Shown: positions 52,284-60,538 of the stretch, piece after piece | Position numbering within the stretch: position 1 is the first letter of the stretch | Layout: each line of letters opens with the position of its first letter | From: an uncultured bacterium | GTDB lineage: Bacteria; Cyanobacteriota; Vampirovibrionia; Gastranaerophilales; Gastranaerophilaceae | Assembly: GCA_949292175.1 (NCBI GenBank) | Contig: CASEYJ010000017.1 | Coordinates: 62,001 to 126,000, forward strand | Length of the DNA: 64,000 nt | Direction of reading: 5' to 3' | Position numbers and translations under genes: made by a program | The notes under the pieces: generated by a model | The model's database searches: none | What the model saw: only the letters and a program-made list of their open reading frames with translations | What the model was told of the DNA's origin: nothing

Positions 52284-53247
52284 CGGAAGCAAATTGCCTA
52301 CTTTCAACTCTGGAAAGAATATACTGAGTAATCTCTTTCTCTAACTGGCAACCAAAGTGATTATTAATCTCCTTGATAAAATAACAAGGACTTGTCACGT
52401 TAACTTCGATAATTTTTTCATCTATTACGTCCAAACCAACCATTGGGATACCAATTGAATTAAGCTTTTTAGCTACCGGTGCAAACTTATCCATTTCACG
52501 TTCGGAAAGTTCTGCTTTGATAATATTTGCATCGCAGTGTTCATTGAACTTAAAATCATCATTACTTGGAAGTTTTTGTACGCAATAAGGTAAAACCTTA
52601 TCTCCAAGGAACAACACACGTTTATCACCACAAATGGCCTTTGGAATATACTTTTGTACCATGCATAAAGTTGAACCATTATTAGTCATTGAGTTAATAA
52701 TTACGGCAGTATTCTTATCACCTTTTTTAAGAGTCATAACACCTGCACCAAAACATCTGTTCAATGGTTTTAAAACAATTTCATTATGCTCATTTAAAAA
52801 TTTCATAATATCAACTTTTGAAGATGAAACAATGTTTTCCGGCATCAAATCAATAAAGTTTAGAGCGTGTAATTTTTCATTAAAATCACGAATTGCGGAT
52901 GGTTTATTCATCACTAGAGTTTTATCTTCATCCACAAAATCAAATATATAAGTAGAATTAATATAATCCATATCAACAGGTGGATCTTGTCTAAACATTA
53001 CAAGCTGAAAATCTTCTATTTTTCTATGGATATCCAATTTATCGTAAAAAATATTACCATTTTTTTCAAAAACCTGATAACAATGAGTATAGGCTTTACC
53101 AGAAATGAGACTCAATCCATCAATTGTAGTAATATAAACATTTCTATGTTCATCAAGTAATTCTCTAATTAACCAAAAGTTTGTTACCAGATTATTAAAT
53201 TCAAAATATTTCAACTCGATTCTATCAATAATAAATAAAATATCCAT
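52276..53247 (-). CDS. gshB: Glutathione synthetase (GshB type), ATP-grasp
   Basis: From the ATG at 53247 (GGGG seven bases before it) the 323-residue protein matches GshB: DILFIIDRIELKYFEFNN at the N-terminus, FQLVMFRQDPPVDMDYIN, VLKPLNRCFGAGVMTLKKGD (ATP-grasp lid), and GIPMVGLDVIDEKIIEVNVT with the metal Glu/Asn. GshB joins gamma-glutamylcysteine and glycine. No gshA is adjacent. The 3' end overlaps the convergent 950-aa gene by eight bases. The 5' end faces the hairpin-array element. Confidence 0.88.
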   Translation of the reverse strand: MDILFIIDRIELKYFEFNNLVTNFWLIRELLDEHRNVYITTIDGLSLISGKAYTHCYQVFEKNGNIFYDKLDIHRKIEDFQLVMFRQDPPVDMDYINSTYIFDFVDEDKTLVMNKPSAIRDFNEKLHALNFIDLMPENIVSSSKVDIMKFLNEHNEIVLKPLNRCFGAGVMTLKKGDKNTAVIINSMTNNGSTLCMVQKYIPKAICGDKRVLFLGDKVLPYCVQKLPSNDDFKFNEHCDANIIKAELSEREMDKFAPVAKKLNSIGIPMVGLDVIDEKIIEVNVTSPCYFIKEINNHFGCQLEKEITQYILSRVESRQFASAI

Positions 53248-53312
53248 ATATATCCCCTTTGTTTTCAAAGAAATAATAACACCAATAATAATTATAAACA
53301 ATCTCTACATGG

Positions 53313-53332
53313 CATAAAACATGTTATGGGTA
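53313..53332 (+). repeat. Left terminal inverted repeat, 20 bp
   Basis: CATAAAACATGTTATGGGTA, exactly complementary to the right repeat. Confidence 0.95.
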
Positions 53333-53757
53333 TAAAAATAATAGCGCTGCGTTGTCCTTAGCAGCGCTTGAACGATTTCGTTTGCTTTTAAGCAAACGAA
53401 ACGAACATCCATTCGGTCAAATCGGCGCCGTAGGCGACGAAGTCTAATTAGCGTGTTTTTCTCTTTTGAGGTACTTTTCTCTTTTTTCCTCGCAACAAAA
53501 AAGAGAAAAGTAGCAAAAGAAATAACTTTCAAAATTCAAATAAATAACTTATGTTCATTTCTTTCTCTTTATTTGCGAAGCAAAGAGAAAGAAACGAACC
53601 AAAGAAAGAGAAAACACGCAAACGTTCCCTGCACTTGAACTATTGTTCAAGTGCTTAAATAATAATTTGAGCAGTAGCTCAAATTCCTTTCAAAGCCTTG
53701 CTATCGTGCTAGCGCACACGCAAGGCAAACTTTTAAAATTATAAATATTCATAACCC

Positions 53758-53777
53758 TACCCATAACATGTTTTATG
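53758..53777 (-). repeat. Right terminal inverted repeat, 20 bp
   Basis: On the minus strand it reads the same 20 bases as the left repeat. The complementarity stops at both outer edges, which defines the boundary of the element. Confidence 0.95.
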
Positions 53778-53785
53778 AATTTTCG

Positions 53786-53794
53786 TGCTACAAT
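53786..53794 (+). promoter_or_regulatory. Extended -10 promoter of leuC next to the right TIR
   Basis: TGC plus TACAAT (53789-53794) lies nine bases after the right TIR. The -35 position would fall inside the TIR, and no good -35 is seen there, so the element's end may shape leuC expression. A ribosome site AAAGGAG precedes the ATG at 53817. Confidence 0.5.
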
Positions 53795-53816
53795 TATAAA
53801 AAAAAGGAGTTGAGCT

Positions 53817-55058
53817 ATGGGACAAACTTTAGTTGAAAAAATAATTTCAGAACACGCAGGACACACTGTTAAAGCTGGCGAATTGGTTATAGCAAATGTG
53901 GACGTTACAGCAGTTCAAGACGGAACAGGACCGCTTACTGTCCAAGAGTTTAAAAAACTTGGAATTCCAAAACTCAAAAATCCTGAACGAAGCATTCTAT
54001 TCATAGACCACGCTTCACCAAGCCCAAGAAAAGAGCTTTCTAACACTCATACCGTCCTTAGAGAATTTTCAAAAGAATACGGAGCAGTGTTATCTGATGT
54101 TGGAGCTGGAGTTTGCCACCAAAGACTTGTAGAAACATTTGTAAACCCGGGCGAAATCTTAGTCGGAGCCGACTCTCACACTTGTACTTCAGGAGCTCTT
54201 GGAGCATTCGCAACAGGTATGGGCTCAACTGATATTGCTGTTGCAATGGCTCTTGGCAAAACTTGGCTAAAAGTTCCGGCTACATTCAAAATTGAAGTTA
54301 ATGGAAAATTTAAAGACGGAATTTGCTCAAAAGATTTGATGTTACATCTAATTGGTATGATTGGTGCCGACGGCGCAACTTATAAAGCGCTTGAATTCTG
54401 TGGTGACACAATCGATAATATGATAATGTCTGAAAGATTTACTCTTGCTAATATGGCAGTCGAAGCTGGCGCAAAATGTGGACTTTTTGTTGCTGATGAA
54501 AAGACTAGAGAATTCTTAAAATCTCGAGGCAGAGAAGACAAATTCAGAACAATCAAGCCGGACGAAGATGCTGTTTATGAAAGAGTAATCAAAATTAACG
54601 CAGAAGATGTTCCACACACGGTATCTTGTCCGCACACAGTAGATAACACAAAAACAGTAGAAGAACTCAAAGACGTTAAAGTTGATCAAGTATTTGTTGG
54701 CACATGCACAAATGGCAGAATTGAAGACTTACGTACGGTTGCAAAAATTCTCAAGGGAAAAACCATAAATCCAAATGTAAGAATGTTAATCTGTCCGGCT
54801 TCAAAAGATGTCTATATACAAGCACTTAATGAAGGATTAATTACAACTTTTGTAGAAGCAAACGCAACAATACTTCCGCCAGGATGTGGCCCTTGTGTTG
54901 GAGTTCACGCAGGAACTCTCGCTGATGGGGAAGTTTGTCTTGCTACACAAAACAGAAATTTCCAAGGCAGAATGGGTAATACAAATGGATTTATCTATCT
55001 TGCATCGCCGTATGTTGCGGCATATACAGCATTACGCGGATATATATGCGCAGAATAA
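53817..55058 (+). CDS. leuC: 3-isopropylmalate dehydratase large subunit (LeuC/HacA family)
   Basis: LeuC with LeuD isomerises 2- and 3-isopropylmalate in leucine synthesis and carries a 4Fe-4S cluster. The 413 residues match the short LeuC type. Fe-S Cys are in GTCTNGR and PPGCGPCVG; other blocks are GADSHTCTSGALGAFATGMG and MGSTDIAVAM. The small subunit gene leuD is not adjacent and the next gene is an ECF sigma factor. The homologous homoaconitase type is an alternative; the family is firm, the substrate less so. Confidence 0.88.
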   Translation: MGQTLVEKIISEHAGHTVKAGELVIANVDVTAVQDGTGPLTVQEFKKLGIPKLKNPERSILFIDHASPSPRKELSNTHTVLREFSKEYGAVLSDVGAGVCHQRLVETFVNPGEILVGADSHTCTSGALGAFATGMGSTDIAVAMALGKTWLKVPATFKIEVNGKFKDGICSKDLMLHLIGMIGADGATYKALEFCGDTIDNMIMSERFTLANMAVEAGAKCGLFVADEKTREFLKSRGREDKFRTIKPDEDAVYERVIKINAEDVPHTVSCPHTVDNTKTVEELKDVKVDQVFVGTCTNGRIEDLRTVAKILKGKTINPNVRMLICPASKDVYIQALNEGLITTFVEANATILPPGCGPCVGVHAGTLADGEVCLATQNRNFQGRMGNTNGFIYLASPYVAAYTALRGYICAE

Positions 55059-55126
55059 CAAATTCTAATTCTGGGCAATAAAAAATAACCCGCCTATTAT
55101 GCTTGTTAGAATAAACAATTCTTATT

Positions 55127-55159
55127 AAATCTCCTTATTATGTTAATAAGGAGATTTTT
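55127..55159 (+). terminator. Terminator-like hairpin that contains the next gene's ribosome site
   Basis: AATCTCCTTATTA (55128-55140) pairs with TAATAAGGAGATT (55144-55156) with a 3-nt loop and T5 after it. The 3' arm contains AAGGAG (55148-55153), the ribosome site of the ECF sigma gene whose ATG is nine bases later. It would end leuC transcripts and also hide the sigma factor's ribosome site in read-through RNA. Confidence 0.7.
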
Positions 55160-55162
55160 GTT

Positions 55163-55762
55163 ATGACATCTTCTAAACTACAATACAAAAAAATGACAAT
55201 AGAAGAACTCGTTGTTCTTGCACAACAAGATGATTTTAGGGCTCTTGAAGAATTAATCAAAAACGAACAAAAAAATATTTTTGCGACATTTTCGTATCTG
55301 ACACAAAAAAGAGAAAATGTAGCAGACTTAACACAAGAAGCACTTTTAAGAGTTGCCAAGAATATAAAAAGCCTAAAAAACCCAAAAAATTTTAGGAGCT
55401 GGCTTAACCAAATTGTAACAAATCTATTCTACGACGAGCTACGTAAAGCTTCAAGGAAACCTGATATAGTATCGATGGATGACGAGATGGATGACGAAAC
55501 ACAGTTCACAATAAAATCTATTTTAGCAGATAAAAAATGTAAGCCGCCTGAAAAATGCATATCTTCTGAACTTGAAGAAATTATAAAAAAGCAAATTCGA
55601 AGTCTTCCTGATCAATTCAGAATTGCAATTGTACTAAGAGAGCTTCAAGGGCTTTCCTATGAAGAAATCGCAATGGCTACAAACTCAAATGTAGGGACTG
55701 TAAAATCAAGAATTTCACGTGCAAGATTAAGGCTTCAAGACAGTCTAAAAGCTTACATCTAA
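55163..55762 (+). CDS. ECF sigma factor (group 4)
   Basis: The 199-residue protein has region 2 (ADLTQEALLRVAKNIKSLKN then FRSWLNQIVTNLFYDELRK) and region 4 (SLPDQFRIAIVLRELQGLSY, EEIAMATNSNVGTVKSRISR), with no regions 1 or 3, as in ECF sigma factors. A short acidic linker lies between. Its anti-sigma factor follows 16 bp downstream. The ribosome site is folded into a hairpin, so translation may be controlled. The signal it responds to is unknown. Confidence 0.93.
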   Translation: MTSSKLQYKKMTIEELVVLAQQDDFRALEELIKNEQKNIFATFSYLTQKRENVADLTQEALLRVAKNIKSLKNPKNFRSWLNQIVTNLFYDELRKASRKPDIVSMDDEMDDETQFTIKSILADKKCKPPEKCISSELEEIIKKQIRSLPDQFRIAIVLRELQGLSYEEIAMATNSNVGTVKSRISRARLRLQDSLKAYI

Positions 55763-55778
55763 TAAAGAAAGGATATTT

Positions 55779-56330
55779 ATGCAGGAGCTAAATTGCAACC
55801 AAGTTATTACTCTTTTAACATTTTATATAGAAGGTAAATTAAGTAAAAAATTATCAATGAACGTTGAATATCACCTCAACACATGCAAAAGTTGTCGTGA
55901 AAAATACACGAAATTAAGAAAAATCCTTCAAAACTTCCAAGAAATAAAAGAAAAAGTAACCTCAGACGAACCAAGCTGGCTAGAGGAAGATTATAACACA
56001 CCTCAGTACAAGAGATTCAAAGAAAATCTCTCTGCATACGTAGATAATGAACTTAGCAATGACGACAATATAAAAATAAAAAAAATTGCAATAGCCAATC
56101 CTCTTGCAAGGCGAGATTTGGAAAACATCTACTCTTTCAAACAACTGCTTCAATCATCCTTCAATAAAACAAAAAACAACATGAAATATGATTACACAAA
56201 GAAAACCCTAAACAAACTTTCAATAAAAAATGAAGAAACTGAAGATGAATCACTGACAAAAATCATAACAGTGTTTACAGGAATAATGATATTTGTACTA
56301 ATTGGTATAATCCAACTTCTCAATTATTAA
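55779..56330 (+). CDS. Anti-sigma factor with ZAS-type zinc site and C-terminal membrane anchor
   Basis: The first 60 residues match the zinc anti-sigma domain: Cys6, His32, Cys36 and Cys39 in YHLNTCKSCREKY give H-x3-C-x2-C. A second, Cys-free copy of the helical fold appears at about 85-130 (FKENLSAYVDNELSNDDNIK). One membrane helix lies at the C-terminus (IITVFTGIMIFVLIGIIQLL). It should hold the ECF sigma factor encoded just before it. The extracytoplasmic part is almost nil (2-3 residues), so sensing would be in the cytoplasm or membrane. Confidence 0.85.
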   Translation: MQELNCNQVITLLTFYIEGKLSKKLSMNVEYHLNTCKSCREKYTKLRKILQNFQEIKEKVTSDEPSWLEEDYNTPQYKRFKENLSAYVDNELSNDDNIKIKKIAIANPLARRDLENIYSFKQLLQSSFNKTKNNMKYDYTKKTLNKLSIKNEETEDESLTKIITVFTGIMIFVLIGIIQLLNY

Positions 56331-57014
56331 CTAAATCTTCATATCACCTGAAGGGAAAACCCTTGAAGAAACAATCTTTTGATAGTTTGCAAAAGATGTT
56401 TTCTGAGGTGTAAAAGCTGTTGGAGCTTTAACTTCACCAGCAAGCTTAGTGCCGCCAGACTGTTTCAAAAGCTCTTTTTGCTTATAAGCTGCATAATGGT
56501 TTCTAAAAACCGGTGTAATTAAGTTAGAAGATAAAATAGAACCTACAAGCCCTGTAATAACTTCAACACCATTGTTAAACGGTTTATAAGCTTCTTCAAT
56601 ATGTGTCTTATAATCAGCTAACTTAGTGATATTAAAATTCCAATCACCAGCATAAACTTTACCCTTGACTCGCTCTGCACCTTTTTCAAGAATCAAACCT
56701 CTATCTTTCAAAAGTTTGGTAACTTCAGTAGTTCTTAACTTACCGGTCTGAGTAAGCTTTTTCCCAAAAAACTTGATACCATTTGTAAAAGTATAAAAAG
56801 ACAAACAGTTAACAACCGCATCTGCAATTTCTTGTGGAATAAGAAACATCTTTTCTTTAGGTGAAATTTTATCATTAATTGCGATTGCAAAAATTTGAGC
56901 AGCTGAAGAAAGCGCCCAACCGATAACACCTGTATGCACAAGCATATTACCCGGATCTTTACTGTATTTTGCATATATAGCGGAAGGTGACATCCATCTA
57001 AAAGGAGATTTCAT
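56331..57014 (-). CDS. Membrane protein of lineage-type family, unknown function
   Basis: The 227-residue protein has hydrophobic segments at about 25-45, 62-80 and 153-170 and a basic C-terminus. The segment GLVGSILSSNLITPVFRNHY with AAYKQKELL resembles the end of the gene upstream (FTNFLIDAPLTKFLTNKFIA, YQQKHE), so the two are probably paralogous or partners. It starts at the stop of that gene (TAATG overlap), so the pair is coupled. No function is recognised. Confidence 0.6.
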   Translation of the reverse strand: MKSPFRWMSPSAIYAKYSKDPGNMLVHTGVIGWALSSAAQIFAIAINDKISPKEKMFLIPQEIADAVVNCLSFYTFTNGIKFFGKKLTQTGKLRTTEVTKLLKDRGLILEKGAERVKGKVYAGDWNFNITKLADYKTHIEEAYKPFNNGVEVITGLVGSILSSNLITPVFRNHYAAYKQKELLKQSGGTKLAGEVKAPTAFTPQKTSFANYQKIVSSRVFPSGDMKI

Positions 57015-57583
57015 TATTTAACATCTCCTTTCTCATGTTTTTGCTGGTATGCAATAAATTTATTGGTCAAAAATTTTGTAAGCGGAGCATCAATTAAGAA
57101 GTTTGTAAACACCATAGCCACCAAAGACCATATTGTCCCCATAGCATTTCTATATTGCTGCAATGCATCCAAATCTTTCTCATCAAGATTCTTAGGGGTT
57201 AACAAAGTCATCATTTTCTTAGCTAAAGGTTTAGCATCCTTAGGCACCTCACTTAACGGTCTCGATAATGCTTTGATACCCTTGATGAAAGCATACCTCA
57301 AAGCAAAACCGGTCGCCGTACCGGCAATAACCTTTGCACAGGTTCTGGCAACTGAAACTTTTCTAGTTTTCTCATCAACTTTTTTATTCTTCCAATCGAT
57401 ATAAGGCTGCATAAATATCGCAGTAGCACCCATAATCAAACGCTGTTGAGGAGAAGTCCATTTTCTGCCAATATAGGCAACTTTATTTAAGACTTTATCC
57501 TTTTGCACAACAACGGATGGCATCCTGTCATACGCGCGCCTGCAAGAATTAAATATTGGAGATAAAAAGTTTACAGATACCAT
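57014..57583 (-). CDS. Membrane protein of lineage-type family, partner of the next gene
   Basis: The protein (about 189 residues from the ATG at 57583; a GTG at 57595 is in frame) has hydrophobic segments at about 52-67, 80-102 and 150-172, with a basic loop (DWKNKKVDEKTRKVSVAR) between. It ends with the NFLIDAPLTKFL motif shared with the gene behind it, and more loosely with the histidine-free protein at 26.8 kb. GGTAGGA before the ATG is a plausible ribosome site. Function is unknown. Confidence 0.55.
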   Translation of the reverse strand: MVSVNFLSPIFNSCRRAYDRMPSVVVQKDKVLNKVAYIGRKWTSPQQRLIMGATAIFMQPYIDWKNKKVDEKTRKVSVARTCAKVIAGTATGFALRYAFIKGIKALSRPLSEVPKDAKPLAKKMMTLLTPKNLDEKDLDALQQYRNAMGTIWSLVAMVFTNFLIDAPLTKFLTNKFIAYQQKHEKGDVK

Positions 57584-57724
57584 ATTCCTACCCACTGCAA
57601 TAAAGACTATAAAGACTGAAAATTGCCCAAAAATCGGGATAAATTAACAAATATTTACATAATCCTTAATGAGGTACCTGCAAGTATACATCATATCAAT
57701 AATTTTGTAAAGCTATTTACAAAA

Positions 57725-58960
57725 TTATAAGATTGCACCCTTTGGAACAACGGTTACACCGTTTGGTGAAACGTGGAAACCTCTTTTTATATCCGCTTCT
57801 CTATCGTAACCGATTCTTGTATTTGGCGGAATTACAACATTCTTATCAATAATCGCACGTTTAATTCTTGAATATCTGCCAACGGTAACGTTTTCCATCA
57901 AAATGCTCTCATACACTTGAGAATAACTGTTAATTCTGACTTTTGGCGACAATACACATTTAGAAATACTACCGCCTGAAACGATACAACCTTCAGATAC
58001 CATAGAATTAGTAGCCATACCAACTCTATCACCCTCCTGCCAAATAAACTTAGCCGGCGGATAATTGTAATTAAATGTTCTCAAAGGCCAATCCTTAGAA
58101 TATAAGTTTAATTCAGGATTAGCAGACAACAAATCCATATTTGCCTGCCAATAAGCATCAATACTTCCTACATCTCGCCAGTAACCACGTTCGGCATCTG
58201 TAATTCCAGGAAATTCATTTGACGCAAAATTATATATATAGATATTTTTCCCTTCATTCAAAAGCATTGGAATAACATTTTTTCCAAAATCATGACTTGA
58301 CTGCTCTAAAGAAACATCTTCTTCTAAAGCTCTTAATAATATATCTTTATTGAAAATATAATTTCCCATAGAAGCAAGGCACATATTTTCATTCCCTGGA
58401 ATAGACTTCGGTCTGGTTTGAGGTTTTTCGACGAAGTTTATAAGCTTCCAATTCTCATCAACTTCAATAATTCCAAATTCAGAAGCCTCTTCAATCGGGA
58501 TTGGAATTGCTGAAATAGTCAAATCAGAATTTTTATCCTTATGGAAATCCAACATCTGAGAAACATCCATCTTATAAACGTGATCCCCACCGAATATACA
58601 AACATAATCAGGATCCTCATCTTGAATATGGAAAACGTTTTGATAAATAGCATCAGCAGTTCCCTTATACCAATCTTGCCCCGTACGCATTTGAGCAGGT
58701 GCCAAATCTACATACTGATTTAAGAATGGCGATAAAGCCCAACCCCTAGTAATATGCTTATTCAGAGAATCAGATTTATACTGTGTTAAAACTTTTATTT
58801 TATAAAAACCTGAATTTATAAAGTTATTCAAAACAAAGTCAATAATTCTGTATCTGCCGCCGAAAGGAACAGCAGGCTTTGCTCTATCCTTAGTCAACGG
58901 AAGAAGTCTTTTCCCTTCTCCACCTGCAAGTATCATAACCAAAGCATCATCAACAGACAT
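57725..58960 (-). CDS. glgC: Glucose-1-phosphate adenylyltransferase
   Basis: GlgC makes ADP-glucose for glycogen. The sequence has [34 protein letters not shown], the [10 protein letters not shown] motif, [10 protein letters not shown] and the left-handed beta-helix C-terminus. The Arg- and Lys-rich N-terminal loop for allosteric effectors is kept ([14 protein letters not shown]). Length 411 is normal. No glgA or glgB is adjacent. The expected product is storage glycogen, reported in related organisms. Confidence 0.95.
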   Translation of the reverse strand: MSVDDALVMILAGGEGKRLLPLTKDRAKPAVPFGGRYRIIDFVLNNFINSGFYKIKVLTQYKSDSLNKHITRGWALSPFLNQYVDLAPAQMRTGQDWYKGTADAIYQNVFHIQDEDPDYVCIFGGDHVYKMDVSQMLDFHKDKNSDLTISAIPIPIEEASEFGIIEVDENWKLINFVEKPQTRPKSIPGNENMCLASMGNYIFNKDILLRALEEDVSLEQSSHDFGKNVIPMLLNEGKNIYIYNFASNEFPGITDAERGYWRDVGSIDAYWQANMDLLSANPELNLYSKDWPLRTFNYNYPPAKFIWQEGDRVGMATNSMVSEGCIVSGGSISKCVLSPKVRINSYSQVYESILMENVTVGRYSRIKRAIIDKNVVIPPNTRIGYDREADIKRGFHVSPNGVTVVPKGAIL

Positions 58961-59126
58961 AACTATCCCCTCTCTATATCTAATTTATATGACAATTATA
59001 CAACAAATCACAAGTTTTAAAAAGTTGTAAATTATTGTTAAAAATCGAAAAATAAAATCAAATTTAAGGACTAAAAATACTTTATATATGAGTAGTGTTA
59101 GTGTAAAAATTTTAGTGTGAAAAATA

Positions 59127-59921
59127 GTGGGAATTAATTTTATTCGCCTGCCATTTTTTGGCAACGTAAATCAAAATACTCCAATTAGCCATCGGTCATC
59201 GCAACAAAACCCGATGATTAATACACTGCAAAATGACAGGTTCGAAAGCTCTTCCCCTCTAAGGTACACATCTGAATTTAGCATAAGAAAACTTACACAA
59301 GCGAACCCAAATATTGAAAAGATACTAGCTAGTGTAAACACCCCGTTAACACTCAACATTAACGGAACAAATGACTTTATACAAAAACACGGCAATGACA
59401 CAAAAGAAATTGCTGAAGGAATTGTTGAAAACTTGCCATTTAGTTTAAAACAAAAAGCAAATCTTAAAGCTATCCAAGATGCAGCATACCTACATGATAT
59501 CGGGAAAGTCTTTATACCAAATGAGATTTTAAACAAAGCAGGGAAACTGACACCACAGGAAACAGAAATAATGCATACTCACTCAGAACTTGGGTACGAG
59601 CTACTAAAAAACACAGATATAAATCCTCGAGTACTTCATCTAATAAAAAACCATCACCAAAACGCTCAAAAAAGCGGATACCCTAAAGTTGATAACAAAT
59701 TTATTGCAGACTTAGATCTCCAAATAGTGTCAATTGCTGACAAATATTCAGCCTTGACAGAAAAAAGGTCGTACAAACCTGCTATGTCCAGAGAAAAAGC
59801 ACTTACAATTATAAGAAATGATGTACGTGAAGGAAAGCTGAATCCTTTGGTATTCAATGCTCTTGTTAACTATACCGACAACAAAATTCTAGATAGAAAA
59901 GTTGCCAACAGTTTTTCTTAA
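59127..59921 (+). CDS. HD-GYP domain phosphohydrolase-like protein
   Basis: After a polar N-terminus (residues 1-50, with LPFFGNVNQ, the motif at Phe11-Gly12) comes an HD-GYP domain: His88, YLHDIGK (His123-Asp124), THSELGYELL, NHHQNAQKSGYP (His176-His177, GYP at 184-186) and SIADKYSALTEKRSYK. These domains degrade cyclic di-GMP or related molecules and contact GGDEF proteins. The start is GTG at 59127 with no ribosome site; it could be leaderless. No receiver domain is present, so the input signal would come via the N-terminal part. Confidence 0.85.
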   Translation: MGINFIRLPFFGNVNQNTPISHRSSQQNPMINTLQNDRFESSSPLRYTSEFSIRKLTQANPNIEKILASVNTPLTLNINGTNDFIQKHGNDTKEIAEGIVENLPFSLKQKANLKAIQDAAYLHDIGKVFIPNEILNKAGKLTPQETEIMHTHSELGYELLKNTDINPRVLHLIKNHHQNAQKSGYPKVDNKFIADLDLQIVSIADKYSALTEKRSYKPAMSREKALTIIRNDVREGKLNPLVFNALVNYTDNKILDRKVANSFS

Positions 59922-60004
59922 TTTTTGTTAAAAATTTGCCATATTTACATGACAAATGATAATGCTTGACATATCATTGAGAAAAAATAGCAGGAGGAAG
60001 TTAC

Positions 60005-60484
60005 GTGATAGAAGAACTTATAGAAAAGAAATCTGGTTTTGATTTAACCTCAAAAAGTGCGCTATCTAATCAAGAAGATCCATTCACTTCTCGTTCTCAT
60101 GCTGCACTTCTTGCAAAAAACATCATACCTTATTCTCACAAAAGAGTTGCTGACAACTATATTGTTATCAAACGTATTTATAAGTTCCAAGTCGTACAAA
60201 GCCGTATTACACAATCTGAAAAAGAATTGCTGCTAAAATATGATTTCAATACACTAGAATTTACAACTGCAAAACAAATGTATGAAGAGCTTGCTCTACT
60301 TCAAAAATGGGCTTCCTCAAACGATATGCAATTAAAAGCAGATGCAGATAAAATTCTTGAAATCAGAGCAAAAGAATTGAAATTTATAGATGCTAATTGC
60401 TATGCAACCATATCGAACGAAATTTATAAAGGATACGTTGCACTTTCACATTATTTTGAAGAAATTAGCAAATTCAAAGGATAA
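60005..60484 (+). CDS. Small helical protein, unknown function
   Basis: The 159-residue protein begins with GTG at 60005, with AGGAGG five to ten bases upstream. A short acidic N-terminus is followed by helices with IPYSHKRVADNYIVIKRIYK and SEKELLLKYDFNTLEF. No membrane segment or known motif is seen. It is monocistronic with a strong terminator, so it is expressed on its own. I do not recognise the family. Confidence 0.6.
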   Translation: MIEELIEKKSGFDLTSKSALSNQEDPFTSRSHAALLAKNIIPYSHKRVADNYIVIKRIYKFQVVQSRITQSEKELLLKYDFNTLEFTTAKQMYEELALLQKWASSNDMQLKADADKILEIRAKELKFIDANCYATISNEIYKGYVALSHYFEEISKFKG

Positions 60485-60514
60485 AAAAACGGGACTTCGG
60501 TCCCGTTTTTTTTT
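60483..60514 (+). terminator. Strong Rho-independent terminator
   Basis: AAAAAAACGGGAC and GTCCCGTTTTTTTTT around a TTCG tetraloop, right after the stop codon at 60482-60484. Confidence 0.95.
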
Positions 60515-60538
60515 GCATATGTTTATCAATCTGCTTAA

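Larger units (their letters stand above)
53313..53777. mobile_element. 465-bp MITE-like hairpin-array element with perfect 20-bp TIRs
   Basis: Both ends are the same 20-bp inverted repeat (53313-53332 and 53758-53777). Between them are eight hairpins: 53343-53368 (8 bp), 53376-53401 (12 bp), 53422-53440 (7 bp), 53472-53512 (16 bp), 53553-53599 (13 plus 4 bp), 53631-53654 (10 bp), 53664-53685 (9 bp) and 53695-53726 (7 bp plus 4). A long-range stem (53451-53466 with 53605-53619) encloses the fourth and fifth. Nothing is convincingly coded. No target-site duplication is evident. It is non-autonomous (no transposase) and could be a MITE, a structural RNA or a regulatory insertion in the gshB/leuC divergent region. 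Confidence 0.7.

Noticed and set aside
53305-53532. 75-codon open frame on the minus strand in the hairpin element, rich in Lys and Arg
   Set aside because: It spans several palindromes and the left TIR, has no ribosome site, and its composition reflects the inverted repeats, not coding.
53343-53726. CRISPR array in the hairpin region
   Set aside because: The hairpins differ in sequence and spacing; there is no direct repeat with regular spacers.
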